From positions 2,294,001 to 2,358,000 of the forward strand of contig NZ_JAZKUG010000001.1 in the NCBI RefSeq assembly GCF_036625195.1: a stretch of 64,000 bases of DNA. Direction: 5' to 3'. The stretch is from Accumulibacter sp. (lineage in GTDB: Bacteria; Pseudomonadota; Gammaproteobacteria; Burkholderiales; Rhodocyclaceae). A model generated the notes under the pieces. It was not told where the DNA came from, did no database searches, and worked only from the letters and a program-made list of their open reading frames with translations. This document shows, piece by piece, positions 51,698 through 60,475 of the stretch; positions within the stretch are counted from its first letter, which is position 1; the number at the start of each line of letters is the position of its first letter. Made by a program: the position numbers and the translations under genes.

Positions 51698-52153
51698 GCG
51701 ATGGCCGCCCGGCGCTGTGGATTTGTGGACAGTCGGCTGCGCCGATCCCCGCCTTTGCGCTGCGCGCAATCCTGTGGACGGCCCGTGGAAAACGCGATGC
51801 GTTTCCCACCGCCCGCCCACAGGCCGGCGGCTGCCCACAAGCTCCACAGCGCTCAATCTCATCAGGATAAAATCCGGGAAAGTCAAAACCCTCACCCAAC
51901 CACCGGCCTTAGCTTATTCGACCCCGGTGGCTGTCCAGACGACCGAAACCACCGCAACCGGGTGGGCGAGCCCACATGGATGGCGCATCAAGCGGCTGGC
52001 TTCTGACGCCAGACTCTGTGCATCAGCGGCGGGCGAAGGGGGTCTACTCCGTTTCGTGTCGAACCGCCTCGGCGCCACAACTGCCCTCGCAGAGCCCTTC
52101 GGGCGCCCCCACCCCTAGCCCAGCGCCCGAGGGCCGGGAAGTCAGAGGTGGCG

Positions 52154-52531
52154 CGCACGCCCCTGGCTCCAGCTCGCACGCTCCTCGGTTCAACTCGCAC
52201 GCTCCTGGCCCCAGCTCGCACGCTCCTCGGTTCAACTCGCACGCTCCTGGCCACAGCTCGCACGCTCCTCGGTTCAACTCGCACGCTCCTCGGTTCAACT
52301 CGCACGCCCCGGGCCCCAGCTCGCACGCTCCTCGGTTCAACTCGCACGCTCTTGGCCCCAGCTTGCACGCTCCTTGGTTCAACTCGCACGCTCCTGGCTC
52401 CAGCTCGCACGCTCCTGGCTCCAGCTCGCACGCTCCTCGGTTCAACTCGCACGCTCCTGGCACCAACTCGCACGCCCCCGGCTTCAGCTCGCACGCCCGT
52501 GCCTTCCGCTCGCACGCCCCTGAATCAAAGT
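52154..52531. repeat. 18-unit tandem array of a 21-bp repeat
   Basis: Units begin CGCACGCYCCT and come in two forms, one ending CGGTTCAACT and one ending GGCYCCAGCT, which alternate over much of the array. Period 21 keeps several frames open: SHAPRFN/SHAPGPS on plus, and ACELNRG/ACELEPG or VRVEPRS on minus. No frame has a convincing start or flanking domain, so I treat it as a minisatellite-like array, not a gene. There are no unique spacers, so it is not a CRISPR. Confidence 0.85.
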
Positions 52532-52699
52532 GGTCCGATCGACGCTGACGAAGAGGCTCGGGGAGGTCTGCTGCTGTCCCGGCGATCCGGTCGTGATCCC
52601 GGGCGCGTGCAGTTCGGGCGGCAGCCTTCGCGCCTGTCGGAAGGCCGCAGAGCGGCCTGTCTGTCCCCCGTGCGCGTTTCTGATCCTTCCGTTGAGGGC

Positions 52700-53115
52700 G
52701 CGCCTTGGAATCCGATTCGACCAGGCCGGCGAGAAAGTCGGAGAGCGGGACGCTGCTCTGCCTGACGCGTGCCTCTTCGCGGGCGGCCGTGTGGATGGCG
52801 CGCTGCGCGACCGGGACGACGGTCCACGGACAGCCGTCCGCGGGCCAGCGTCACATCGATCAGTGGGTGGGCCATGCGGCCGTTGCCGTCCCGGTACGGG
52901 TGGGTGTAGACGAACACGAAGTACCCGGCACGAGACGCATCGCGGGTTCCGACTGTTCTCGCAGCAGGTCGAGGAAGGCGGGCAGCGAGCCCCGCACCGC
53001 TTGGTGATGGGGCGGAAAGTGCCTGCAATGCGGGATGTAGACCGGGCCGTCCCGGTGTCCGGCCAGATCGGGGGGCCCCGAGGCGGAGCCTGTCGCTTCT
53101 CTTGCCGGCCGCTTC
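52700..53115 (-). pseudogene. Broken Fic-domain (AMP-transferase-like) gene
   Basis: Three minus-strand frames in turn encode GPPDLAGHRDGPVYIPHCRHFPPH and LPAFLDLLREQSEPAMR; then YFVFVYTHPYRDGNGRMA, the Fic active-site motif HxFx(D/E)GNGR; then WTVVPVAQRAIHTAAREEARV and VPLSDFLAGLVESD. Two frameshifts separate the parts, and the last Arg of the motif is His (GNGRMAH). Intact Fic proteins of this type are about 370 residues; here the N-terminus is also lost. Confidence 0.8.
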
Positions 53116-53125
53116 ATTCGGTTGC

Positions 53126-53455
53126 TTACCGGGCAGCAGCCTGACATTCCGGGTAGGTCCTGCCGCCAACGACCAGCGTGGCGCGTTCGCCCCTGGACCA
53201 GAAGCCCGTCCGCTCGTCACTCGTCGCGACGCAGCGCGCACCGGAGGCGGCGACCACCGGTTGCAGGATGTCGGTTGGGCCCTCCGGCAGGAGTTGCAGG
53301 CGCTGGCCGTCGGCGCTCAGCCGGACACTTTGCTCGCCGCAGCGATGGTTGCGGCCGCCGTCGGGCGCCACTGCTGCCTCGTTGATCGCTGCCGCGAGGC
53401 TGATCGCCAGCGCCCCCGTGACGGTACGCAGTTCAAGCCGATCGCCGTCGAGCCG
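53126..53455 (-). CDS. MliC-like (C-type lysozyme inhibitor) domain without signal peptide
   Basis: The frame encodes SVRLSADGQRLQLLPEGP, then ASGARCVATSDERTGFWSRGERATLVVGG and YPECQA, the MliC pattern (ASGARY...FW.KG..A.L..C). MliC proteins are periplasmic or lipoproteins with a signal peptide; none is present. The region is in the same frame as the NUDIX gene and follows its stop at once, with only weak start codons (GTG 53371). It may be a truncated gene or be made by readthrough. Confidence 0.5.
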   Translation of the reverse strand, partial: RLDGDRLELRTVTGALAISLAAAINEAAVAPDGGRNHRCGEQSVRLSADGQRLQLLPEGPTDILQPVVAASGARCVATSDERTGFWSRGERATLVVGGRTYPECQAAAR

Positions 53456-53896
53456 TCACGTCGCGGCCGTGGCGAGTGCGTCGAGGAGGCGGGCTTCCTG
53501 TTCAATGGGTGGCCGTGGAACGCCGGTCGTGTCGCGCGGCAGCTCCAGGAAACGCGCGATGATCTGCCGGCTGGCGGCCGACATGCGCCCGCTCAGCGCC
53601 TCGTCTTCTGCGACGAACCGGTGCAGTGCGGTGGCGTCATCGCCGGCGAGCGCAGTTCCGGTCGCTGCAGCCCAGAAGACCGAATGGCGATTGGTCGCCG
53701 ACTCGTGCTCGAAGAGGAACAGCAGCGAGTGCGCCACCAGCCGCGTTTCCTCGGCGAGCTCGCGGGCGGCTGCCTGCAGGCGGGATTCGCCGGTGTGCAC
53801 CCCGCCGCCCGGCAAGAGGACGAGTCCGCCCCGGTTCTCGACGAGGAGGATGCTGCCGTCGAGCTCGACGACGATGGTGGCGCGCTGTCGTTTCAC
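53456..53896 (-). CDS. NUDIX hydrolase
   Basis: 146 residues from GTG 53896 (VKRQRATIVVELDGSILLVEN). The Nudix box GGGVHTGESRLQAAARELAEETRL fits G-x5-E-x7-REUxEExGU except that T replaces the last Gly. Substrates are nucleoside diphosphates linked to other groups; the exact one is unknown. The long reading frame upstream (to 54181) has no homology-like sequence and is not counted. A MliC-like segment follows in the same frame. Confidence 0.75.
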   Translation of the reverse strand: MKRQRATIVVELDGSILLVENRGGLVLLPGGGVHTGESRLQAAARELAEETRLVAHSLLFLFEHESATNRHSVFWAAATGTALAGDDATALHRFVAEDEALSGRMSAASRQIIARFLELPRDTTGVPRPPIEQEARLLDALATAAT

Positions 53897-54311
53897 GGCT
53901 TTCTTCGGCTCCTTGTGGTGTGTACGCGTTGCGGGTCGCGGTTGGTGGCGGGTGTCGGCGTCCGCGTACGGTAGCGCATTTTCGTCGGCAGATGTGCTGC
54001 GGCACGACCGCTCGCTGCCGCCGTGCCGTGGCAATTTTGCTGATTCACCGGTACGGCGCGCCCCGTCGGCATCCCGCATCGCCCGGGCGGCGTGCCATGA
54101 ACCGGAAGCCAGGCATGGGCGGACCGCTGCCAGCTGGCGGTCCGACCTGGCATCACTGTCCGTGTGGCGGCTTGTCCCCAACTGGCGCGGCGCCGCGACC
54201 GGATCCTGGCGACATTCGTGCCGCGCAGGGTTCGCCAGAGCCTGCTATCCTTGCGTCACCCATCCGCATCCGGGTGCAACCGGATCCCCAAACAGCGAAG
54301 CGTTCGACCTC
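53897..54311. other. 415-base intergenic region, no gene supported
   Basis: Between the NUDIX gene and the divergent phosphatase fusion gene there is no convincing ORF. A run near 54215-54300 (CTGCTATCCTTGCG) might hold the promoter of the fusion gene but no clear -35/-10 pair could be named. Confidence 0.4.
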
Positions 54312-56303
54312 ATGTACCCGTCACCCATGCGCGGCGGAGATGCGCCGAGTGATCCGTTGCCGCAGGTTTCAGCCGTCTGCTGCCGCACGGTGCATGTGCT
54401 CACCGACCTCGAGGGCAGGCGCGACGCGATCGATGATCTGGTCGACGCCGGCAGGCTGAGCTGCATCGATGGTGTGCTGGACTTCGTCGACCCGAACGAC
54501 GGCCTGTACTTCGCTGGTGATGTCACGGACCGGGGTCCGTACACGATCCGCCTCGTCGAGATGCTGCTCGCGCTCAAATTGCGCCATCCCGATCGCGTTG
54601 CCTGGACCTACGGCAACCTGGACCTGAAGAACCTCGCCTTGCTGCGCGATCTGCCGCGCCTGACGCTCGGGACAGCGGATTACGCAGCCTGGCTGCAGCA
54701 GCAGCCGGAGACGGCCGACGCTGCGGCCGCGGGCGGCGTTGCCCTCGGCGATGAGCGGGCCGGCGGCCAGCAAAGGGGCAAGCGCGACACGCTCGACTGC
54801 CGCATCGAGTACTGGCTGACCCGGCAGGGTGCTGCGCAGGCCTTCGCATTCCACCAGCGCGAGCTCGCCGAAATGCGCGGCCGTCCGGTGTCGCGCGAAG
54901 AGGCTGCCGAGGACTACCTCGCACGGCTGCATCCGGGTGGAACGATGTTCGAGTTCCTGCGTCTGGGACAGATCGCCATCCTGCACGGCAACGTGCTCAT
55001 CGACCACGGTGGCGTCTCGCGGTCGAACATCGGCTTCGTTCCCGGGGCTACCAGCCGGATCGCGGACGCGCGCCAATGGATCATCGCGCTGAACGCCTAT
55101 GGGCGTCAGCAGATCGGGCTCGTCGAGCGGGCGGTTCGTTCGCCGGGTTGGCCGGCCAGCTTTCCCGACGGCTTCATCCACTATGCGGATGCGATCTGGG
55201 ATGCGACTGCGCGGGAGGGCGCGGGGGCGCTGTTCATGAACGACGTCAGCCTGATCTACCCGTTCCGGCAGCGTGAGCGCGGCAATTTCCGCGTACCCGA
55301 CGAGGAGGCGATCGCCTATCTGCGTGCTGCCGGGATCGACACCGAGATCGTCGGCCACTCGCCCTTCGGCGATTTGCCGGGACCGCTCAGGGCAGACGGC
55401 TTCCTGCGACTGATGGCGGATACCTCGCATCGCCGCGCCGGGGCCCATTCGACGATCAGCATCGACGTGCACGGCGGCATCCGCGTCCGGGGGGTGAGCG
55501 CGCGTGGCATCGCGACCACCTGCCGCGTCTCGGCGAAGAGTCCGCCGCCGATCGGCATGGTCACGCGGGAAGAGGGCTATACGGTCGTCGGCAGGACGCG
55601 GATCGACGGCGCCACGCGCTACCTCGTCAGCAAGTATTTCGATGGCCACAACATTCGTGACCAGGTGATCGATCGTGCGGAGCTGCTCCGCATGCAGCCG
55701 GAGCCGGCGGTCGCACGCTCTGAACCGGAGGATACCCGCCGGCACTTTGAGCTGCTCGTTGCCGAGTTGCAGCGCAGGGGCAAGCGCATCCTGGCGCTCG
55801 ACGCCGTCGAGACGCTGATCGGCAAGCGAAGGCCTGTCGTCGTCTCCGGATTCTCGAAGTTTGGCCATTCGCCGTTTGCCGAAGCGAGGATCGAAGAGGA
55901 AGCACGCGCTCTGGTCGCGCAGATGGCGTCTCCCGAGCGGGAGATCCTGATTACCGGCGGCACCGATATCGGCTTCGAACTCGTCGTCCATCGCGTGGCG
56001 CGTCAGCAGGGCTACGACATCGTCGGTTTCATCCAGCAGGGTTCCATAGCAGGCGAGATCGACCTGGTCGACACGGTGGTGTTCGCTGGAGTGCATCAGG
56101 ACTGGTCTGCGCCCCTGCTGGCCGCGCTCACCGTTGCCGAGGCCCACGCCGGCTACGCGGTGTTCGTCGGTGGCGGCAGCATCGTCACCGAGGGTATCGA
56201 GCACGCCGCGCAGATCGGCATGCCGTACTTCGGGTATACGTCGTCCCCGATTTGTCTCAGCGCTACAAGCGCATGCAGTCGATCGAGCACCGGGCGGCGA
56301 TGA
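54312..56303 (+). CDS. PPP-like phosphatase fused to a SLOG/LOG-like Rossmann domain (3' part frameshifted)
   Basis: 663 residues as read. Residues 28-480 follow the PPP-family order: TDLEG (31-35, His of GDxHG lost), GDVTDRG (69-75), GNLD (101-104, in place of GNHE), LHGNVLIDHGGV, and GHSPFG. Residues about 505-645 are a separate Rossmann domain (VVVSGFSKFGHSP, ILITGGTDIGFELVVHRVA, GYAVFVGGGSIVTEGIEHAAQ) like SLOG/LOG proteins that bind or cut nucleotides. A lost C at 56245-56248 puts the continuation (56252-56731) in another frame. Metal residues that are missing make phosphatase activity doubtful. Confidence 0.65.
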   Translation: MYPSPMRGGDAPSDPLPQVSAVCCRTVHVLTDLEGRRDAIDDLVDAGRLSCIDGVLDFVDPNDGLYFAGDVTDRGPYTIRLVEMLLALKLRHPDRVAWTYGNLDLKNLALLRDLPRLTLGTADYAAWLQQQPETADAAAAGGVALGDERAGGQQRGKRDTLDCRIEYWLTRQGAAQAFAFHQRELAEMRGRPVSREEAAEDYLARLHPGGTMFEFLRLGQIAILHGNVLIDHGGVSRSNIGFVPGATSRIADARQWIIALNAYGRQQIGLVERAVRSPGWPASFPDGFIHYADAIWDATAREGAGALFMNDVSLIYPFRQRERGNFRVPDEEAIAYLRAAGIDTEIVGHSPFGDLPGPLRADGFLRLMADTSHRRAGAHSTISIDVHGGIRVRGVSARGIATTCRVSAKSPPPIGMVTREEGYTVVGRTRIDGATRYLVSKYFDGHNIRDQVIDRAELLRMQPEPAVARSEPEDTRRHFELLVAELQRRGKRILALDAVETLIGKRRPVVVSGFSKFGHSPFAEARIEEEARALVAQMASPEREILITGGTDIGFELVVHRVARQQGYDIVGFIQQGSIAGEIDLVDTVVFAGVHQDWSAPLLAALTVAEAHAGYAVFVGGGSIVTEGIEHAAQIGMPYFGYTSSPICLSATSACSRSSTGRR

Positions 56304-56731
56304 CCCGACTCCTGTTCGACGGTGACGAGCAAATCCGTGTGCTGCAGGTGCAGGCAGACGACCGCTTCGGTGGCGGCGAGTTGTGGGAGCTGCTTGCAGG
56401 CGTCCGGAAGATTCATCCCGCGGCGCTGGTCTTCGTCATTCTCGGCGGCGATGCGCTGCGCTGGTACGCAGCTTTGCCGGTCGGCCTGCGGCCGCCAGGT
56501 GTCGAAATCCTGGCGAACGACCGGCACGACGGAGCACCGCTGCCCGCGATGGTCGACGGCTTGCCGGTGCACACCATCGACGACCTCGATCGCGGTCTGT
56601 CAGCGACTTCGATTCGCCAGGCGCTGCGGGCGGGTCGGCCTGCCTCCGGGCTGGCGCCGAAGGTGGCGGACTACATCCGCCTGCACGAACTCTACGCCGG
56701 TGAGGCCGTTGCCCCGGACGAGCCATGCTGA
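56252..56731 (+). CDS. NadD-like adenylyltransferase C-terminal half, frameshifted end of the fusion gene
   Basis: From TTG 56252 this frame encodes SQRYKRMQSIEHRAAMTRL, then ALVFVILGGDALRWYAALP and LSATSIRQALRAGRPASGL, ending VADYIRLHELY. That is the second half of NadD/NMNAT (EHR..M, F.LG.DAL, S.T.IR motif, YI..H.LY). The N-terminal GxFxPxHxGH nucleotide motif is absent, since the preceding frame is a SLOG-like domain. With one more C at 56245-56248 the upstream PYFGYTSS would read on as PDLSQRYKRM, giving an 806-residue protein. Confidence 0.6.
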   Translation: MSQRYKRMQSIEHRAAMTRLLFDGDEQIRVLQVQADDRFGGGELWELLAGVRKIHPAALVFVILGGDALRWYAALPVGLRPPGVEILANDRHDGAPLPAMVDGLPVHTIDDLDRGLSATSIRQALRAGRPASGLAPKVADYIRLHELYAGEAVAPDEPC

Positions 56732-56765
56732 AAGCGCAGCGGACATGACAGGGAGAAAGCTTGCA

Positions 56766-57623
56766 ATGAGTACCCCAGCAGCGATACCGTGTTTTTCCAT
56801 CGACGCGATCGGCTTCGATCCGGCGGGCCTGGTGCTCCCCAGCCGTGATCTGCGCAAGGCATTGCGCTTCGTGCTGCCGCTGCCGGCCTTCGCCGGTGAG
56901 GAGTTGCGCTATCCCGAGCGTTACCCGGCGGACATGCGGCGGCGTGACGGGTCGCGGCATCCCTTGGCGGCGATGCCCCATCCGAAGGCCGGGCAGCCGC
57001 TCGAAGACTGGCGTGGAAGGCCGATCGTCGGCACGGACGGATCGGTGCCGCGCGGTGTCGTCTTTTTCAACTATGAGGACGCGACCTTTCAGGGGGTCGG
57101 CAGTGGCGGCGAAGGGATCATCATCTTCAATCGTCCGACTCCCGAGCAGGCGAACGAGCTGCAGCGCTTCGTGCAGGGCATGGGTGGCCCGGCAGCGCTG
57201 GACTCGGTCGCACGGGTGCGGCTCGTGCTCGAGCGCGCGCAGCAAATCGGCCTCGATGACCGCTATGACTCGACTTGCGCCTACGCCGCGCGATCGCTGG
57301 CGGTGCTGGCGGATGCGGCGACCGGCATTGCCGGGTTTGGCCTGCACCTGCGTACCAAGGAGATGATGTGTGCCGTCTTCGTGCCCGGACCGGCACGCGT
57401 CGGTGACCTGCATCTCGATACGGAAGGTGGCGTTTTCCTGCTGGTCTCCGGTCATCGCGAAAGCCGCGAGCGCGAGGTGCGTACCGTTTCGCCAGGAGCC
57501 TTCAGCGAAACCTACACCGCGCCGGACGGCTCGCGGATCAGCGCGGCCGACCTGCCGCTCGAGCGCCCCTGGGTAGCGCGGGCGGCGGCGTCGCTCGGCC
57601 ACGCTTCCGTCGGTCCGGTCTGA
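56766..57623 (+). CDS. Unrecognised protein following the phosphatase-SLOG-NadD fusion
   Basis: 285 residues with GGGAGAAAGC before the ATG. Short blocks stand out: GVVFFNYEDATFQGVGSGGEGIIIFNRPT, and CAYAARSLAVLADAATGIAGFGLHLRTKEMMCAVFVPGPARVGDLHLDTEGGVFLL. No family could be recognised. It starts 35 bases after the end of the NadD-like frame and is likely co-transcribed. The GSGGEG block suggests a nucleotide or phosphate loop, but this is guesswork. Confidence 0.6.
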   Translation: MSTPAAIPCFSIDAIGFDPAGLVLPSRDLRKALRFVLPLPAFAGEELRYPERYPADMRRRDGSRHPLAAMPHPKAGQPLEDWRGRPIVGTDGSVPRGVVFFNYEDATFQGVGSGGEGIIIFNRPTPEQANELQRFVQGMGGPAALDSVARVRLVLERAQQIGLDDRYDSTCAYAARSLAVLADAATGIAGFGLHLRTKEMMCAVFVPGPARVGDLHLDTEGGVFLLVSGHRESREREVRTVSPGAFSETYTAPDGSRISAADLPLERPWVARAAASLGHASVGPV

Positions 57624-57717
57624 TCCGCTATGCGGCGCAGCGTCTGGAGGTGCTTTGTGTTTCGGCGCGCGTCACTTCTCCGCACGTCTGCCGCAAGGCT
57701 GGCAGCGTGTCCACGGC

Positions 57718-58512
57718 CTACCGACGGTTCAACCCGTGCGGCCCGGGCGCCGGCCGTGCACCGGCGCCGCTGCACGAGGGGCAAGCCTGCAGGCGCAACG
57801 GCTTCTCGAGACGAGCGGTCGCCAGTAGTGCCGCATCCTGCAGGAGGACGGCGCTGGCACCGTCGGCAATGATTCGTCCTTCACCGAGGACCAGCGTCCG
57901 CGGGCAGAGATCGAGCACCATGTCGAGATCGTGCGTGGCGATGATCAGGGTCTGCTCGAAAGTCTGCAGCAGCTCGATGAGTTGCCGCCGCGAAGCGGGA
58001 TCGAGGCTGGACGTCGGCTCATCCATGAGGAGGATCGTCGGCGACAGCGCCAGGACTGCGGCGATGGCGACGGAGCGCTTCTCGCCGGTCGACAGCCGGT
58101 GCGGCTGGCGTTGCGCCAGATGCGTCGCGCCGACGACGGCGAGCGCCTGCATCACCCGCGCGTTGACTTCTTCCGCCGGCAACCCCAGGTTCGCCGGGCC
58201 GAAGGCGACGTCGTCACAGACCCGCGGCATGAAGAGCTGATCGTCGGGGTTCTGGAAGAGCATGCCGACACGGCGGCGCAGCTGCGGCAGATTCTCGCGG
58301 CAGAGCGGGAGATCGGCGATGCGCACGCTGCCGGCCTGGGGCAGCAGGCAGCCGGCGAGATGCAGCAGGGTGGTCGATTTGCCGGCGCCGTTGGCGCCGA
58401 CGATCGCCAGCTTCTCGCCGCTGCCGACCTCGAACGAGACGCCGTGCAGCGCCGTCTGGCCATCGGCGTAGGCATGCCGCAGATCGCTGACGGCGACGAG
58501 GGCTTGCGTCAC
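57718..58512 (-). CDS. cbiO: Energy-coupling factor ABC ATPase CbiO
   Basis: 264 residues. Walker A VGANGAGKSTTLLHL, Q-loop FQNPDDQLF, signature LSTGEKRSVAIAAVLA (LSGGQ-like, typical of ECF ATPases), Walker B ILLMDEPTSSLDP and the H-loop THDLD. It powers Co2+ or Ni2+ uptake together with CbiM and CbiQ. GTG 58512 overlaps the cbiQ stop by four bases. The C-terminal 30 residues are low-complexity with two Cys. Confidence 0.92.
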   Translation of the reverse strand: MTQALVAVSDLRHAYADGQTALHGVSFEVGSGEKLAIVGANGAGKSTTLLHLAGCLLPQAGSVRIADLPLCRENLPQLRRRVGMLFQNPDDQLFMPRVCDDVAFGPANLGLPAEEVNARVMQALAVVGATHLAQRQPHRLSTGEKRSVAIAAVLALSPTILLMDEPTSSLDPASRRQLIELLQTFEQTLIIATHDLDMVLDLCPRTLVLGEGRIIADGASAVLLQDAALLATARLEKPLRLQACPSCSGAGARPAPGPHGLNRR

Positions 58513-59324
58513 CACGGCAGCAGCTCGCCGAAGGCGTGGCCGAGTGCGGGTGCCGGGTCGAGGAAGCGCAGGCCGAGAAGGACTGCCGTCCAGCCAGTCA
58601 GGAAGGCGACATCGCGCCCGCCGATGCGCAACGGGCGCAGCAGGCGGATTTCGCCGTCGAAGCCACGGCACTGCATTGCCAGGTAGATGCGCTGCGCGCG
58701 ATCGAGCGTCCGCAGCAGCAGTTGCGCCAGCAGGCTGGCGACGACCGACAGTTCCATGCCGCGGCGACCGAATGAGCGCTGCGCGCGTGCCCGCGACAGC
58801 CGCATCGCCTCATCGACGAGAACGAAGAGGTAACGGTAGAGCAGCAGCAGCTGGACGACGAAGGGGCGCGGCACGCCGAGTCTGGCAAGCGCCAGGCAGA
58901 GCGAATCGAAACCGGTGCTGGCGACGAGGATCAGTGCGGTACTGACCGTGAGGACGAAGCGGAGCATGATCGACGCGAAGGAGATCCAGCCGCCGGAGAT
59001 CCCGATCGACCCGACATGCAGCAGGGTGGCGCGGTCGAACAGCGGATTGAAGAGGCCGATGCAGAGCGCAAACGGTACCGCCAGCAGCAGATGGCGCAGG
59101 ATGTAGCCGGGTGGCAGCCGCGCCAGCGCGAGCAGAATGAGCGGGTAGATGGCGAAGGGCAGCAGTGCCGAGACTTCGTACTTGGCGAAGGACACCACGC
59201 AGACGATGAAGAGCAGGGTGGTGATCAGCTTGACCCGCGGATCCAGGCGATGGATCGGCGAATCCCGGTACGCGAGGCTGTCGAGGTGACTCAGGTGCGA
59301 AGACGCGGCGTCGATCCGGGTCAT
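58509..59324 (-). CDS. cbiQ: ECF transporter transmembrane protein CbiQ
   Basis: 271 residues. IHRLDPRVKLITTLLFIVCVVSF opens the family; the AMRLSRARAQRSFG segment and LRTLDRAQRIYLAMQCRGFDG hold the two conserved Ala-Arg-Gly-type coupling helices. Five or six helices span the inner membrane. It couples CbiO to CbiM. The gene lies 86 bases downstream of cbiM and overlaps cbiO by four bases. Confidence 0.9.
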   Translation of the reverse strand: MTRIDAASSHLSHLDSLAYRDSPIHRLDPRVKLITTLLFIVCVVSFAKYEVSALLPFAIYPLILLALARLPPGYILRHLLLAVPFALCIGLFNPLFDRATLLHVGSIGISGGWISFASIMLRFVLTVSTALILVASTGFDSLCLALARLGVPRPFVVQLLLLYRYLFVLVDEAMRLSRARAQRSFGRRGMELSVVASLLAQLLLRTLDRAQRIYLAMQCRGFDGEIRLLRPLRIGGRDVAFLTGWTAVLLGLRFLDPAPALGHAFGELLPW

Positions 59325-59410
59325 GGCTGCCGCTTTTCTTTGCGCCGAACAGCGCTGCCGCCAGCCACCGGGCGGAGCCGGTGGGCGCGGTCGGGCGCGG
59401 TTCCGGCCGC

Positions 59411-60475
59411 CTAGGGCCGCTGCCGGAGCCGCAGCAGGACGAAGCCGAGCAGGCCGGCGAGCAGCAGGCTGATGGTCGCCCCGATGAGGCCGGAGAAGGA
59501 TGTTCCGGCGTTGACGTCGGGCCACGCCTTCTCGATCTCGCCGACCGTTCCGGCGACCTCGCCGGCAGCGGTCGCGTCGCCGCTCTCCGCCGCCTGCCGG
59601 AAGCCGTAATCGGGGAGCAGCGCGGTCCTCTCCTGCAGCGCCGCGGCCAGCGAATGCGCTTCGCTCACCGGCGTCGGCAGCGCTTCCTTGCCGGTGCTGT
59701 GAAAGATCGCCCATTCGAGCCCGTCGTGCCGTGACGATGCGAACCAGGAGAGCAGTCCGCCGGTGAGTGCGGTCAGCAACAGCAGACCCGCAAGCAGCCT
59801 GCCGCCGCCATGCGGCGGCAGCTGCCGGCCGCTGGCAGCGACGGCCAGGAACTCGGGGCGCGCACGGCCGACGAAGTTGACGACGGCCGCCGTCAGCAGC
59901 CCCTCGATGATGCCGATCGCCAGATGGATCGGCAGCATCAGCAGCAGGAAGGTGGCGAAGGGCAGGTCGGAGATCCCCGAGAACCAAGTCTCGAGAACGA
60001 CGCCGGCGGCGCCGAGTTGCAGGCCGACGATCGCGGCGACCAGCGACCCGGCGACGACGCGTTTCCCGGCGACCTGCGTGCCGGCAATCGGCCGGTAGAT
60101 CAGCGGGTAGGCGATGAAGCAGGGAAAGAAGGCGAGATTGAAGATGTTGCAGCCGAGTGCGAGCAGGCCGCCATCGGCGAAGAACAGCGCCTGCACGCTG
60201 AGCACCGACGCCAGCGTCAGGAAGGCGGCGTACGGACCGAGCAGGATGCTGAGGAGCATGCCGCCGCCAAGGTGGCCGCTCGAACCGGTGCCCGGAATGC
60301 TGAAGTTGATCATCTGTGCGGCGAAGACGAAGGCTCCGAGCACCCCCATCAGCGGCACGATGCGGTCGTCACCGTCAGCCTTCAGCTTGCGTGCGCTGTA
60401 AACGGTGATGCCGGCCGTGGCCGCCCACATCACGCCGCCGACCAGCGGCGAAATCAGTGCGTCTGCCATGTGCAT
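59411..60475 (-). CDS. cbiM: Cobalt/nickel ECF substrate-binding protein CbiM with fused CbiN-like PDGLE domain
   Basis: 354 residues. N-terminal MHMADALISPLVGG provides the His-2/Ala-Asp metal site of CbiM/NikM, followed by HLGGGMLLSILLGPYAAFLTL and the usual seven helices. From about residue 225 a CbiN/PDGLE-like domain follows (HDGLEWAIFHSTG) and a last membrane helix (LIGATISLLLAGLLGFVLLRL). GGGAGGAG precedes the ATG. Whether the metal is Co2+ or Ni2+ is not decided by sequence; no cobalamin riboswitch is visible in the 66-base leader. Confidence 0.88.
   Translation of the reverse strand: MHMADALISPLVGGVMWAATAGITVYSARKLKADGDDRIVPLMGVLGAFVFAAQMINFSIPGTGSSGHLGGGMLLSILLGPYAAFLTLASVLSVQALFFADGGLLALGCNIFNLAFFPCFIAYPLIYRPIAGTQVAGKRVVAGSLVAAIVGLQLGAAGVVLETWFSGISDLPFATFLLLMLPIHLAIGIIEGLLTAAVVNFVGRARPEFLAVAASGRQLPPHGGGRLLAGLLLLTALTGGLLSWFASSRHDGLEWAIFHSTGKEALPTPVSEAHSLAAALQERTALLPDYGFRQAAESGDATAAGEVAGTVGEIEKAWPDVNAGTSFSGLIGATISLLLAGLLGFVLLRLRQRP

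Larger units (their letters stand above)
50485..51970 (+). mobile_element. IS3-family insertion sequence, apparently intact
   Basis: Two overlapping ORFs (orfA, orfB) of IS3 type flanked by related ends. Left GTAGCCACCTGCGGCGGTTC and, inverted at the right (about 51930-51970), CCCACCCGGTTGCGGTGGTT share CCACC..GCGGYGGTT; ATAAGCTAAGGCCG is also repeated inverted at 50525-50538 and 51903-51916. Exact ends and target duplication could not be fixed by eye. Both ORFs are intact, so the element may be active. Confidence 0.75.

Noticed and set aside
52044..52515. Repeat-peptide genes in the 21-bp array (ACELxxG or SHAPxxx units)
   Set aside because: Several frames are open only because the period is a multiple of three; none has a start site, signal or flanking domain.
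52154..52531. CRISPR array
   Set aside because: Units follow each other directly with no unique spacers, and no cas gene is in the window.
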